64,000 nt of DNA from Desulfosarcina widdelii (GCF_009688965.1 NZ_AP021875.1:4340001-4404000); one strand, 5' to 3'. Counted from the first letter of the stretch, positions 24,599 through 33,741 are shown. A program made the numbers and translations. The notes: generated from the letters alone by a model not told the origin.

Positions 24599-26112
24599 GC
24601 TGCCTCCCGCACGCCGGCCATCAGCAGCCCCACCCGCTCGACACTGGCCTTGTCAATGGGCAGGATGTCCATGATCCTTCCCTCGAACATCACGGCGATG
24701 CGGTCGCTGAGCAAAAAGAGTTCTTCCAGATCCTCGCTGATCACCAGCACCCCGCTGCCTTGCTGCCTCAGGGCCAGAAACTGTTCGTGGACGAATCCGG
24801 CTGCCGAGACATCCAGGCCGCGGGTGGGCTGGGCCGCCAGCAAAACGCGCGGGTTCCAGGCCAGTTCTCGGACCAGGAGCACCTTTTGCAGGTTGCCGCC
24901 CGACAGGGTTCCGGTGCGCACACCGCTGCCCGCCGCCTTGATCCCGAACTGGGCGATGCGGTTTCTCGCAAATTGGCGGATGGCCCCCCGTTTGAGAAAA
25001 CCGAAGCGGCTGAAACGCTGTTCGCGAATTCTCGGCAAAACAATATTGGCGGCCAGCGGCAGGCTCGTGATCAGTCCGGTGCCCATACGGTCTTCGGGAA
25101 TGCGCCCTATGCCCATGCCCTGCATGGTCCGGGCGGACGTCGGAGCCACAACGCTTCCGGCCACCATCACCCGGCCGCCGTTAGGGTCCAGGACGCCGGC
25201 CACCACATCGGCCAGTTCCCGCTGGCCGTTGCCCGAAACGCCGGCCACGCCGACGATTTCTCCGGCATGGACCGTCAGCGACACCTTTTTGAGCCCCTGG
25301 CGGGTGCCGTTGGTCGTGCTGATGGAATCCAGCGTCAGCAGCGCATCGCCGCGCTCCACCGGCGTTTTCTGCGGCGGGCGTACCGTTCGGCCGCACATCA
25401 GCTCGGCCAGTTGGCGCTTGCTGGTGTGCGCGTCGTTGTTCACCGTGGCCACCACCTTTCCCTGGCGCAGGATCACCACCCGGGTGGTGATGGCACGCAC
25501 CTCATGCAGCTTGTGGCTGATAAAAATAACGCCCATGCCGGTTTGAGCCATGGCGGAAAGGGCCTTAAACAGGCCCTCGGCCTCCTGGGGCGTGAGGGCT
25601 GCCGTCGGTTCGTCCAGAATCAGAATGCGCGCCCCGCGCACCAGGGCCTTGATGATTTCCAGGCGCTGCTGCTGTCCCACGGTCAAATCCCCGGCCAGAA
25701 CCCGGGGATCGAGATCGAGGCCGTAGCGCGAACGGATCTCTTCCATTCGCTTGAGAATCCGGCCGTGATCGAGCCTCCATCCGCCGCCGGTCTGACCCAC
25801 CATGAGGTTTTCCAGCACGGTGTGCGAGGGGACCAGGTGGTAATGCTGGTGCACCATGCCCACCCCCAGGGCCAGGGCATCGGCCGAACTGCGGATGTCC
25901 GCCGGCTTGCCGTCGATACAAATGCTGCCGGCATCGGCGTCGTAGGCCCCGAACAGGATGTTCATCAACGTGGTCTTGCCGGCGCCGTTTTCCCCCAGCA
26001 GCCCGACGATCTCGCCGGCGGCCAGGGTCAGATCGATGCCGTCATTGGCCGTGACGGAGCCGAACCGTTTGGTGATGCCGCGCATTTCCAATAGCGGCGG
26101 TTGGTCGTGCAT
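24595..26112 (-). CDS. Double-domain ABC transporter ATPase, nucleoside/sugar importer type
   Basis: The 505-residue protein carries two ABC domains, as in RbsA-, MglA- and YufO-type ATPases. The N-terminal domain is complete: GENGAGKTT Walker A, LTVGQQQRLEIIKAL signature and ILILDEPTAAL Walker B. The C-terminal domain has GNGQRELADV where a canonical Walker A would be, LSGGNLQKVLLVREL as signature, and VLLAAQPTRGLDV in place of a standard Walker B. This asymmetry is typical of the family. Several starts are possible; MHDQPPLLEMRG at 26112 is taken, and MGSP at 26124 is equally plausible. It lies between the binding protein and permease genes. Confidence 0.87.
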   Translation of the reverse strand: MHDQPPLLEMRGITKRFGSVTANDGIDLTLAAGEIVGLLGENGAGKTTLMNILFGAYDADAGSICIDGKPADIRSSADALALGVGMVHQHYHLVPSHTVLENLMVGQTGGGWRLDHGRILKRMEEIRSRYGLDLDPRVLAGDLTVGQQQRLEIIKALVRGARILILDEPTAALTPQEAEGLFKALSAMAQTGMGVIFISHKLHEVRAITTRVVILRQGKVVATVNNDAHTSKRQLAELMCGRTVRPPQKTPVERGDALLTLDSISTTNGTRQGLKKVSLTVHAGEIVGVAGVSGNGQRELADVVAGVLDPNGGRVMVAGSVVAPTSARTMQGMGIGRIPEDRMGTGLITSLPLAANIVLPRIREQRFSRFGFLKRGAIRQFARNRIAQFGIKAAGSGVRTGTLSGGNLQKVLLVRELAWNPRVLLAAQPTRGLDVSAAGFVHEQFLALRQQGSGVLVISEDLEELFLLSDRIAVMFEGRIMDILPIDKASVERVGLLMAGVREAA

Positions 26113-26225
26113 GGGGCTTCCCATTTCGTTTCTATTACTGGTACTCACCGGTAGAGGCGCGGAGAACGCAGAGGCCATACAAAAAGGATGATCTAATGGG
26201 AAAAAGTCGCAACTTTTATCCTTCC

Positions 26226-26296
26226 GTCATTCCGGCGCAGGCCGGAATCCAGTCATTTCAATCATTTCTGGATACCGGGTCAAGCCCGGTATGACG
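26226..26296. repeat. Paired hairpin repeat, related to the MITE-like element
   Basis: Two inverted hairpins, ATTCCGGCGCAGGCCGGAAT and TACCGGGTCAAGCCCGGTA, lie between the binding-protein and ATPase genes of the importer operon. The inner arrangement matches the MITE-like copies, but the inverted ends are not clear. Next to it are the words CGCGGAGAACGCAGAG (near 26158) and CTCTGCGACCTCTGCGTCTCTGCG (near 26336), another frequent extragenic repeat type. The hairpins could tune expression of the ATPase and permeases relative to the binding protein. Confidence 0.5.
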
Positions 26297-26390
26297 AGCC
26301 AGACCCTTATTACGAATCCATCAAGGATGGTTTTCTCTGCGACCTCTGCGTCTCTGCGGTTAAAAAAAAGATACCGTTTCTGAATGGTAA

Positions 26391-27398
26391 CTAGTCGGAC
26401 TTGGGTATGGATTCATCTATATCCACCCGGAACGTACCGTCCAGAATCTCCTTTTTCCGCTTTTCCACCAGTTCCTTGACCTCGGCCGGCAGCTTGGCCT
26501 CGAACTTGTGGTAGGGCGCCAGGTAGGAACCGCCCTTGGACATGTAGGAAAACCCGCCGAAATCCTGGGCCGTGTAGACGCCGGCCTTGACCAGGCTGAT
26601 GGCCTGTTTGATCGTGGGCCACATGTCCCACACCGGCCCGGTGATGACCGTGTCCGGCCCCAGGCTGGACTGGTCGGACATGTTGGAGATGGCCAGGACA
26701 CCCTTTTCGGCCGCGGCCTCGATCACGCCGAAGCGCTCGGCGTAGATCACGTCCACACCGGCCTCGATCTGGGCCAGGGCGGCTTCCTTGGCCTTGGGCG
26801 GGTCGAAGAAGGAGCCGATGAAGGAGAATTTGCACTTCACGTCCTTGTTGACTTCCTTGGCTCCGGCGTAGAAGGCGTTTGAGAGGCGGTTGACCTCGGG
26901 AATGGGCATGGCGGCCACCACGCCGATGATGTTGGATTGGGTCATCTTGCCGGCGATCATGCCGGACAGGTAGGCCGGTTCGTGAATCCAGTTGTCGAAC
27001 ACGCCGAAGTTGGGTTCGGCCGGCCCGATGCCCGAGCCGAAAACGAAGGCCACGTCCGGATAGTCGCGGGCCACCCGGCGGGCGATGCGCTCTGCGCCGA
27101 AGGCGTCGCCGGTAATCAGTTGATAGTCCTTTTCGGCGTATTCCCGCATCACGCGGGCGAAATCGGCCGATTTCACGCTTTCCGAATAGTCGTAAACGAT
27201 GCCCAGCTCTTTCTTGGCTTTGACCAGGGCCACGTGGATCTGGTTAACCCAGGGTTCCTCGATGGGGGTTTCGAACACGGCCGCCACTTTCAGCGGCTCG
27301 GCCGCCGCGGCCGCCGGCATGAACCCAACCACCATCGCCACAACCAGAAACAGCGCAGACATTCCGAAACCGTTTACCACCCCTTTGAATCGCTTCAT
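26391..27398 (-). CDS. BMP-family substrate-binding protein of ABC importer
   Basis: The 335-residue periplasmic binding protein belongs to the basic membrane protein (BMP/PnrA-like) family. The signal peptide is GMSALFLVVAMVVGFMPAAAAA, with no lipobox Cys, so it is probably soluble rather than a lipoprotein. Family landmarks are AAVFETPIEEPWVNQIHVAL, QLITGDAFGAERIARRVARDYPDV, AYLSGMIAGKMTQSNIIGVVAAMPIPEVNRL and ISNMSDQSSLGPDTVITGPVWDM. Members bind nucleosides, and some relatives bind riboflavin or other ring compounds. MKRFKGVV is chosen as start, with AAAGGAAGAGGA before it. It is the first gene of the importer-deaminase operon. Confidence 0.88.
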   Translation of the reverse strand: MKRFKGVVNGFGMSALFLVVAMVVGFMPAAAAAEPLKVAAVFETPIEEPWVNQIHVALVKAKKELGIVYDYSESVKSADFARVMREYAEKDYQLITGDAFGAERIARRVARDYPDVAFVFGSGIGPAEPNFGVFDNWIHEPAYLSGMIAGKMTQSNIIGVVAAMPIPEVNRLSNAFYAGAKEVNKDVKCKFSFIGSFFDPPKAKEAALAQIEAGVDVIYAERFGVIEAAAEKGVLAISNMSDQSSLGPDTVITGPVWDMWPTIKQAISLVKAGVYTAQDFGGFSYMSKGGSYLAPYHKFEAKLPAEVKELVEKRKKEILDGTFRVDIDESIPKSD

Positions 27399-27441
27399 TC
27401 CTCTTCCTTTCTTGTTCGTTTTGGGATTGAACCGTGTTGAC

Positions 27442-27457
27442 ACGCATCATGATGCGT
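27442..27457. promoter_or_regulatory. 16-base perfect palindrome upstream of the importer operon
   Basis: ACGCATCATGATGCGT is a perfect palindrome that begins 44 bases upstream of the binding-protein start. Its place and symmetry fit an operator for a dimeric repressor. It could also fold as an 8-base-pair stem in the leader RNA. No regulator gene is adjacent. Confidence 0.4.
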
Positions 27458-27519
27458 CTCTTCAGACCGTAGGTAGTGCCCATCCACAAATAGCCAATTT
27501 GTCCGATATCTTTGTTGCG

Positions 27520-27571
27520 CGAAAAATTTTTTCCTCGAAATATCAACATATGTCTGCGGTAAAATTTTTCG
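27520..27571. promoter_or_regulatory. Inverted repeat CGAAAAATTTT / AAAATTTTTCG upstream of the importer operon
   Basis: Perfect 11-base arms at 27520-27530 and 27561-27571 enclose a 30-base AT-rich spacer, and a looser match (GCGC...GCGC) extends them outward. It lies about 120 bases upstream of the binding-protein gene. It may be a regulatory site or the ends of a small decayed element. The 790-base gap from 27399 to 28186 holds no convincing gene. Confidence 0.35.
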
Positions 27572-27872
27572 TGCGCCTCGATCTCGAACAAATTTTCCTA
27601 TTTCTGGCCGGGCACTAGGTAACCTTTGCAATCGTGTTGCCAGGGTATCGAAGAAGCCCTGAATTGTCGTTAAGCGCCTGGGATTAAATCAGTTTTGAAT
27701 GATTCGGATCGGTCGCGGCGGTAAAAACGCAAAAACGTCGGAACAGATCTTTCGGTTTTGTCGGTCTATACAACAATTTTGTTTGAAATTGGAGTGAAAA
27801 AATCGGGTAGGCCGTGTCCATCCAGAACCAGATAATCGCGCTTGTCCATTGTCTGGTTCCCATGCGAACTGG

Positions 27873-27897
27873 CGCTCCCACACGGAGCATGGGAGCG
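27873..27897. repeat. Short hairpin repeat (CGCTCCCA type)
   Basis: Eight-base arms CGCTCCCA and TGGGAGCG enclose a 9-base loop in the long gap between the importer operon and the methyltransferase gene. Related words (CGCTCCCACG) occur near 150-160 and 5878-5885, so this is probably a dispersed extragenic repeat. Confidence 0.4.
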
Positions 27898-28009
27898 AGG
27901 TGTGGGTTGCTGAAGTTTCATAGGAAACCGTACAGGTATATTTGGAAATGGGTAGATGACGCTGAAGTTTCTTGCTATCCTCGATTTCCAAATGGATGAA
28001 GCATGACAG

Positions 28010-28133
28010 TCTCGTAAAAAGTCCCAGGCTCGTCATGCCGGGCTTGATCCGGCATCCAGAAGGCATTGAAATGACTCGATTCCGGCATACGCCGGAATGA
28101 CGCCGACTTGGAACTTCCGACTTTTTACGAAAC
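28010..28133. repeat. MITE-like element, copy 3 (most complete)
   Basis: The left end GTCTCGTAAAAGTC (28010-28023) and right end GACTTTTTACGAAACC (28119 onward) are near-perfect inverted copies. Between them lie the hairpins TGCCGGGCTTGATCCGGCA and TTCCGGCATACGCCGGAA. At about 124 bases with no open frame, it looks like a miniature inverted-repeat element. The right end falls some 55 bases upstream of the methyltransferase start, so it may contribute to that gene's leader. Confidence 0.6.
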
Positions 28134-28186
28134 CATCGAGCATGCAGGGTAACACAAACACCTCCCTTTTACGAAACCACCATCGT

Positions 28187-28849
28187 ATGAATCCATCTTC
28201 AAAAAGCCGCCTAACCGAAAAGCAGTTGGAAAACTACCCCGGCAACAGTCTGTTCGACCGCATCGCCAGGGCAGTTTGCCGGGCCGGCACACTGCCGGCC
28301 AAGGAGTTGTATGAGGCGTGGGAGGTCGCCCGGCGGGTGAGAAGGAAATTCCGCGGCGGACGGATAGTGGATCTGGCCTGCGGCCACGGCCTGCTGGCGC
28401 ATATCCTGCTCCTGCTTGACAACACCTCCCCCGAGGCCTTTGCCGTGGATGCCGACATTCCTAAAAATGTCCCGCACCTATCGGCAGAATTGTGCAAAAC
28501 CTGGCCGCGCTTGAACCATCGCATCCATTACCAGGAACAGGATATCACATCCGTCCCGCTGCTTTCTACCGACCTGGTGGTTTCGGTGCACGCCTGCGGA
28601 GCGTTGACCGATCTTGTTTTGGAGCGGGCGGTTTCGGCTCGTGCCCGCGTGGCTGTTCTGCCCTGCTGCCACGATCTGGAGCGATGCGATACCGGCGGCC
28701 TCGAAGGATGGATGGAGGGTCCCTTGGCCATCGACGCCACTCGTGCGGCGCGATTGCGAAACGCCAACTACAAGGTGTTTACCCGGATGATCCCCGAATC
28801 CATCACGCCGAAAAATCGGCTGCTCATGGGGCAGCCAAATATCAGATAG
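28187..28849 (+). CDS. SAM-dependent methyltransferase (Methyltransf_32-like)
   Basis: The 220-residue protein has the SAM-binding motif VDLACGHGLLAHILLLL at about residues 62-78, AFAVDADIPKN for the ribose-binding acidic strand, and SVHACGALTDLVLERA with a following VLPCCHD. The HACG...PCC pattern is typical of the Methyltransf_32 group. The substrate is unknown. The start is uncertain: ATG 28187 gives a normal length but has a poor binding site, and ATG 28142 lies just outside the repeat upstream. It stands alone. Confidence 0.7.
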   Translation: MNPSSKSRLTEKQLENYPGNSLFDRIARAVCRAGTLPAKELYEAWEVARRVRRKFRGGRIVDLACGHGLLAHILLLLDNTSPEAFAVDADIPKNVPHLSAELCKTWPRLNHRIHYQEQDITSVPLLSTDLVVSVHACGALTDLVLERAVSARARVAVLPCCHDLERCDTGGLEGWMEGPLAIDATRAARLRNANYKVFTRMIPESITPKNRLLMGQPNIR

Positions 28850-29050
28850 CAACTTTTGAGCGGTTTCCCGTTGACATCACGCCAGGAGCCCTGTTTTCTA
28901 ATAAATGTTCGACTGATCAAAAGGTTATAGAGGTTTAACAATGGATCAATGAAAGCCAGCTATAGATGATGAGAAGCAACCCTTCAGAGTTTCCAATGCA
29001 AGACCTTCGTCAGGAGACCTTCAAAGGAATTGTGATCGGCATCCGCGGCA

Positions 29051-30511
29051 TCAATAGTCAATTCCCGCAAGACACAAATACTTCATTTCCACATACTCGT
29101 CCATTCCGTAACGCGATCCCTCACGTCCGATGCCCGACTGCTTGACACCGCCGAAAGGCGCCACTTCAGTGGAAATCAGGCCGGTGTTGATGCCCACCAT
29201 GCCGTACTCCAGGGATTCGGCCACCCGGAAGATGCGCCCCACGTCCCGGGCGTAAAAGTAGGCCGCCAGGCCGTATTGGGTGTCGTTGGCCATTCGGACC
29301 ACGTCCTTTTCGTCTTCGAAACGGATCAGTGGCGCCACCGGCCCGAAGGTCTCGTCCACGGCCACGCTCATGTCGGCGGTCACGTTGGCCAGGACGGTGG
29401 GCTGGAAAAAGGTGCCGCCCAAGGCGTGGGGCTTGCCGCCGCTGAGCAGGCTCGCCCCGCGGGACAGGGCGTCGTCGATGTGGTGGGCGACTTTTTCCAG
29501 GGCCACCCGGTCGATGAGGGGACCCTGCTGCACACCGGCCTCCAGGCCGCTGCCCACCTTCAGCTTTTCGACTTCAGCCACCAGCCGATTCGAGAATTCA
29601 TCGTAGACGCCCGACTGGACGAAAAGCCGGTTGGCGCAGACGCAGGTCTGGCCGGAATTGCGGTATTTGGAGATCATGGCTCCCTGCACGGCCTTATCCA
29701 GGTCGGCATCATCGAAAACGATGAACGGCGCGTTGCCGCCCAGTTCCAGGGAGACCTTCTTGACCGTACCGGCACATTCGGCCATGAGCTGGCGCCCCAC
29801 CTCGGTGGAGCCGGTGAAGCTGAGTTTTCTCACCGTGGAGCTGGATGTGAGTTCCTTGCCGATGACGGCGGCCGATCCGGTGACCACATTGAGGACGCCG
29901 GCGGGAATCTCCGCCCGGCGGGCCAGTTCAGCCAGGGCCAGGGCGGTCAACGGCGTCTGACTGGCCGGTTTGACGACCATGGTGCAGCCGGCGGCCAGGG
30001 CCGGCGCCGCCTTGCGGGTGATCATGGCCGCCGGGAAATTCCACGGGGTCACGGCCGCGCACACACCCACCGGCTGGCGGATCACCAGGATGCGCTGGTC
30101 GCTGGAGGCAGACGGAATGGTGTCTCCGTAAATCCTTTTGGCCTCCTCGGCAAACCACTGAACGAAGGCGGCCCCATAGGCGATTTCTCCTTTGGCTTCG
30201 GCCAGGGGTTTGCCTTGTTCAGAGGTGAGAATTACCGCCAGGTCCTCCTGGTGGGCCATCATCAGGTCGTACCACTTCATCAGGCTTGTCGAACGCTCCT
30301 TGGCGGTCCGGCTGCGCCACTGGGCAAAGGCCTTGTCGGCCGCGGCGATGGCCTCACGAGACTCCTCGGCCGACAGGGAGGGTACGCTGCCCACGGTGCT
30401 GCCGTCGGCCGGATTGGTTACGGTGATGGTGTCGCCGGATCGGGAATCCACCCATTGTCCATCGATCCAGGCCTGACTTCTCAGCAGTTCGGTATCTTTG
30501 ATTGAGATCAT
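29051..30511 (-). CDS. gabD: NAD(P)-dependent succinate-semialdehyde dehydrogenase
   Basis: The 486-residue aldehyde dehydrogenase belongs to the GabD subgroup, which oxidises succinate semialdehyde to succinate. The catalytic residues are E256 in LELGGNAPF and C290 in GQTCVCANR, with a second Cys two residues on. The VTPWNFPAAMITRKAAPALAAG cofactor segment and C-terminal KQSGIGREGSRYGMDEYVEMKYLC agree closely with the family, as does length (E. coli GabD has 482). CGGAGG precedes the start. It follows the nitroreductase gene by 21 bases, so the two are probably co-transcribed. No GABA aminotransferase gene is nearby. Confidence 0.87.
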   Translation of the reverse strand: MISIKDTELLRSQAWIDGQWVDSRSGDTITVTNPADGSTVGSVPSLSAEESREAIAAADKAFAQWRSRTAKERSTSLMKWYDLMMAHQEDLAVILTSEQGKPLAEAKGEIAYGAAFVQWFAEEAKRIYGDTIPSASSDQRILVIRQPVGVCAAVTPWNFPAAMITRKAAPALAAGCTMVVKPASQTPLTALALAELARRAEIPAGVLNVVTGSAAVIGKELTSSSTVRKLSFTGSTEVGRQLMAECAGTVKKVSLELGGNAPFIVFDDADLDKAVQGAMISKYRNSGQTCVCANRLFVQSGVYDEFSNRLVAEVEKLKVGSGLEAGVQQGPLIDRVALEKVAHHIDDALSRGASLLSGGKPHALGGTFFQPTVLANVTADMSVAVDETFGPVAPLIRFEDEKDVVRMANDTQYGLAAYFYARDVGRIFRVAESLEYGMVGINTGLISTEVAPFGGVKQSGIGREGSRYGMDEYVEMKYLCLAGIDY

Positions 30512-30532
30512 TTTGGCCTCCGGGTATGTTTT

Positions 30533-31270
30533 TTATTTCAGAAAGAATCCCTTCTTTTCCAGAAATTCCTTCATATGCGGCCGAATCACCTTGCCCATGA
30601 AATCAGCCATCTGGGCTGTCCAGGTTTCGTCCCGCAGATTGCTGTTGCGGTTCAGGTAGTAATAGTTGGTGACGCGGTCGTATTCGTCGAGCATGGCCAA
30701 ATCGTGCTCTTGCGGATAGCGGTCGTCGAACAGCACCGCCTCGACGGGCAGCCGGGGCTTCGGAGGCGGATCATGGGCCGGGTAACCCAGGCACATGCCG
30801 AAGACCGGATAAACTTGGTCCGGAATCTTCAGCAAGTCACACACCGTCTGTGGATCGTTGCGGATGCCGCCGATGAAGACCCCGCCCAAGCCTTCGGATT
30901 CGGCGGCCAGCAGGACGTTCTGGGCCAACAGGGCCGTGTCCACCGTGGCGGTGACGAACTGTTCGGCCCAACCCTTTTCCATCGTCGTGTCGTGCAGTCG
31001 GCAGGCGCTTTCCAGGCGGTTGAGGTCGGCGCAGAACACCAGGAAGACCGGAGCCTGCTCGACCCACACCTGGGGACCGGCCAGATCGGCAATGGCTTTC
31101 CGTTTTTCCCGGTCCCCCACACGGATGACCGTGTAGGCTTGAACGAAATGCGAGGTGGCGGCGCACTGGGCCGCGGCGACGATGGCCTTGAGGGTTTTCT
31201 CGTCCACCTCCCGGTCGCTGAACTTGCGGATCGAGCGGTGGGCCTTCATCAGATCAATGGTTGCGTTCAT
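30533..31270 (-). CDS. NfsA-like FMN nitroreductase
   Basis: The 245-residue protein matches oxygen-insensitive NADPH nitroreductases of the NfsA type, homodimeric FMN enzymes that reduce nitroaromatics and quinones in two-electron steps. Family landmarks are LMKAHRSIRKFSDREVDE at the start, AAQCAATSHFVQAYTVIRV, the FMN segment LLAAESEGLGGVFIGGIRN, and FGMCLGYPAHDPPPKPRLP. The long C-terminal arm (YYYLNRNSNLRDETWTAQM) is characteristic. It lies between the mechanosensitive channel and gabD on the same strand. Confidence 0.85.
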   Translation of the reverse strand: MNATIDLMKAHRSIRKFSDREVDEKTLKAIVAAAQCAATSHFVQAYTVIRVGDREKRKAIADLAGPQVWVEQAPVFLVFCADLNRLESACRLHDTTMEKGWAEQFVTATVDTALLAQNVLLAAESEGLGGVFIGGIRNDPQTVCDLLKIPDQVYPVFGMCLGYPAHDPPPKPRLPVEAVLFDDRYPQEHDLAMLDEYDRVTNYYYLNRNSNLRDETWTAQMADFMGKVIRPHMKEFLEKKGFFLK

Positions 31271-31317
31271 AAGCGGTTGTCTTTCATTTTCGGTTTGCAG
31301 CCTTTTAACTGTTCCGG

Positions 31318-33741
31318 TCAGCCTCCTTTCAACTCCCCGGCTGCGCTACTATCAACGCTGCGCAGATGCAGATCCCGCTGGGGAAAGGGGATCTCGATGC
31401 CTTCTTCACGAAACCGCCGGTCGATGTCTCGAATCAGGGCGCTCTGGATAATGCGACGATCATTGAAATCGGCGATCCAGACTCGCAGTTGAAAATCCAG
31501 GGAGCTGTCGCCGAAGTTGAGGAACAGCACCATGGGCTTGGGATCTTTAAGCACCCGGTCATTTTCTTCAGCCACCGCCATCAGTACGCGCATGACCGCC
31601 TCCACGTCGGAGCCGTAGGCCACACCCACGGGGATGATCAGGCGCATGTTCCGGTCTCCCAACGTCCAGTTGGTTACCTGGCTGGCGATGAGATCACCGT
31701 TGGGCACCACAACCTCGGCTTTGTCGAAGGTCTGCACGGTGGTCGCCCGCAGCCCCAGGTTGGTGACCCGCCCCTGCTGGCCGTCACCCAACTGGATCAC
31801 GTCGCCCACCTTGATGGGCCGTTCGAACAGCAGGATCAGGCCGGAAACGAAATTGTTGACGATGGCCTGCATGCCGAAGCCGATGCCGACACCCAGGGCG
31901 CCGCCGATAATGGTGATATTCTTCAGCTCGAAGCCCATGGTCGAAAGGGCGATGAGAAAGCCCACCAGCACCATGGCATAGTGCACCAGGCGGGTGACGG
32001 AGATCCGCGCGCCGCTGTCCATCTGTCTGCGGTTGAGCACGTTTTCCATGAGAATGCTCTGAAGGATCCAGGAAGAGACAAAAGCACCGTAAAGGATAAT
32101 TCCGGCTACCAGGACCAGGCCGATGGTGATCCGCTTGCCGCCCACGGTGAAACCGAAAGCCAGGATATCGTGAATGGCGTCCACCGGAAGAGCATAGAGA
32201 TTCCAGGCCACCAGCAGATTGGCGGCCACGAAAAAGAGGATCAGCCCGTTGGCGATCCGGATGATCCGGGCAAGGATCGCGTTGGAATTACTGCGCAGAA
32301 AAGAGAATCCGCCCATGGGCATCCATTCGGCGCCCAGTTCCAGCAGTGTCCGGGTCAGCCGGATCATGGCCCACCCCATGATCAGCAGCATGGCCGTGCG
32401 CAGGGCGCTGTCCATAAGCTGTGCTGAAAATCCACCCAATCCGATCATATCGGCAACCGTGATCGCCGCGAAGGCCAGGGTCACCAACCGCAGCACCCAA
32501 ACATGCCAGGCTGGTGAAGCGGTGGCCCTGGCTTTACGGGCGCGCCAGCCATAATAGATCGTGCCGGCCACGGTAGTCACCAGAATAAAAAGCCGTACCA
32601 GGGCCAGGGGTACGTCCAGAATCGTCAACAACTGGAAAACGACCATCACCGCAACCAGAATATAGACGGCCCGCTTGATCCAGGCCTCTCCCGTGAAATG
32701 CGTTAACAGCCGGGCCGTGGCCACACCGGCCACTGCCCGGATCAGCATGCTCCAGAGGGCCGGCGGCGAACCGTAAAGAAAGCTCAGCGTAAAAATGGGA
32801 ACCAGCAGGGCCACGGAAACGAGCCGTTTGGCCAAAAAACGCCGGCCGACGCGGCCCAGCAGCATCGACCGATGGCGCCGCAGCAGACTCAGGATGACGA
32901 CGAAAACCAACGCCTGCATCCCGATCACCCACCCCTTTTCGGTGTAAAAATCCACTACCGGCAGCGGCGGGGATCGAATCAATTTTTTCGGTTCGTGGAC
33001 CAGATCGATCAACTGCCGGAGGTAATCAATGGATACGATGGTCGGCGTGTCGCTGCGAAGATTGTTGCCGCGCCGCTGCGCCACCATGGCATCGATCCGC
33101 TCCAACAGGCTGTCGATGCGCGCCTGGATGTCGCCGGCCTGCTGCTGAACGGCCAGCATGGGGCCCAGCTTTTTGGCGATAAGCGACTCCGCCTGGTCGA
33201 TGTTCATCCTGGCCCGGCGGAAGGCCTCGGCCACACTGTCCAACGCCAGGTCCTGCTGCAGGGCTTCCCGCCACGTTTGCCATTGCGTCTTTTCTTCCAT
33301 CCATTGCCGACGCCACGCCTCTATCTGCCGGATGGCCGCTGTCTGCTCATCCACGGCTTGCTCCACCGATTCGGCTTCGGCGCGAACATCCCCTTTAAGG
33401 ATTGCAAGCTGCTGGTAACTTTGCAGCCCCTCGGCATCGACGGCAGCCAGGCGGGTTTCGAAGTCATCGACCCGGGTTCTGGCTTTCTCCAGACGCTGTT
33501 TCAGCACGGTCAGCCCGTCTACCGTGTCGATTTTGGTTTTCAGGGAGGTCAGCCGCTGTTCCAGGGAGCCGGCCCGGCGGACCACATCGGCCAGACTGGG
33601 CGGGGGGGCCGTTTGTTCTTCTTCGGCCGGCGGAGCCTGGGCTTCGGCGCAAACCGCCGGAAGCGAAAGGCTTAAAAGCAAAAAACCGATGGAAAACCAT
33701 AAAAACAGCGAACGCAATGGTGCGAAACGGGGGAAAAGCAT
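31318..33741 (-). CDS. Large MscS-family mechanosensitive channel
   Basis: The 807-residue inner-membrane protein has a signal peptide (LFLWFSIGFLLLSLSLPAVCA). A periplasmic coiled-coil domain follows at about residues 45-240 (SLEQRLTSLKTKIDTVDGLTVLKQ). About ten transmembrane helices lie between 275 and 630, and the conserved MscS core starts near residue 610: IGGALGVGIGFGMQAIVNNFVSGLILLFERPIKVGDVIQLG, then GRVTNLGLRATTVQTFDKAEVVVPNGDL. It belongs to the MscK/YbdG/YjeP-sized class that releases solutes on hypo-osmotic shock. AGGA lies nine bases before the start. The nitroreductase follows 47 bases later. Confidence 0.88.
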   Translation of the reverse strand: MLFPRFAPLRSLFLWFSIGFLLLSLSLPAVCAEAQAPPAEEEQTAPPPSLADVVRRAGSLEQRLTSLKTKIDTVDGLTVLKQRLEKARTRVDDFETRLAAVDAEGLQSYQQLAILKGDVRAEAESVEQAVDEQTAAIRQIEAWRRQWMEEKTQWQTWREALQQDLALDSVAEAFRRARMNIDQAESLIAKKLGPMLAVQQQAGDIQARIDSLLERIDAMVAQRRGNNLRSDTPTIVSIDYLRQLIDLVHEPKKLIRSPPLPVVDFYTEKGWVIGMQALVFVVILSLLRRHRSMLLGRVGRRFLAKRLVSVALLVPIFTLSFLYGSPPALWSMLIRAVAGVATARLLTHFTGEAWIKRAVYILVAVMVVFQLLTILDVPLALVRLFILVTTVAGTIYYGWRARKARATASPAWHVWVLRLVTLAFAAITVADMIGLGGFSAQLMDSALRTAMLLIMGWAMIRLTRTLLELGAEWMPMGGFSFLRSNSNAILARIIRIANGLILFFVAANLLVAWNLYALPVDAIHDILAFGFTVGGKRITIGLVLVAGIILYGAFVSSWILQSILMENVLNRRQMDSGARISVTRLVHYAMVLVGFLIALSTMGFELKNITIIGGALGVGIGFGMQAIVNNFVSGLILLFERPIKVGDVIQLGDGQQGRVTNLGLRATTVQTFDKAEVVVPNGDLIASQVTNWTLGDRNMRLIIPVGVAYGSDVEAVMRVLMAVAEENDRVLKDPKPMVLFLNFGDSSLDFQLRVWIADFNDRRIIQSALIRDIDRRFREEGIEIPFPQRDLHLRSVDSSAAGELKGG

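Noticed and set aside
24760..26094. 444-codon open frame antisense to the ABC ATPase
   Set aside because: The Walker and signature motifs sit on the other strand; the antisense frame is compositional.
27444..28186. Possible purine- or guanidine-type riboswitch before the importer operon
   Set aside because: I compared the leader by eye with remembered consensus elements and found no match; only simple palindromes are supported.
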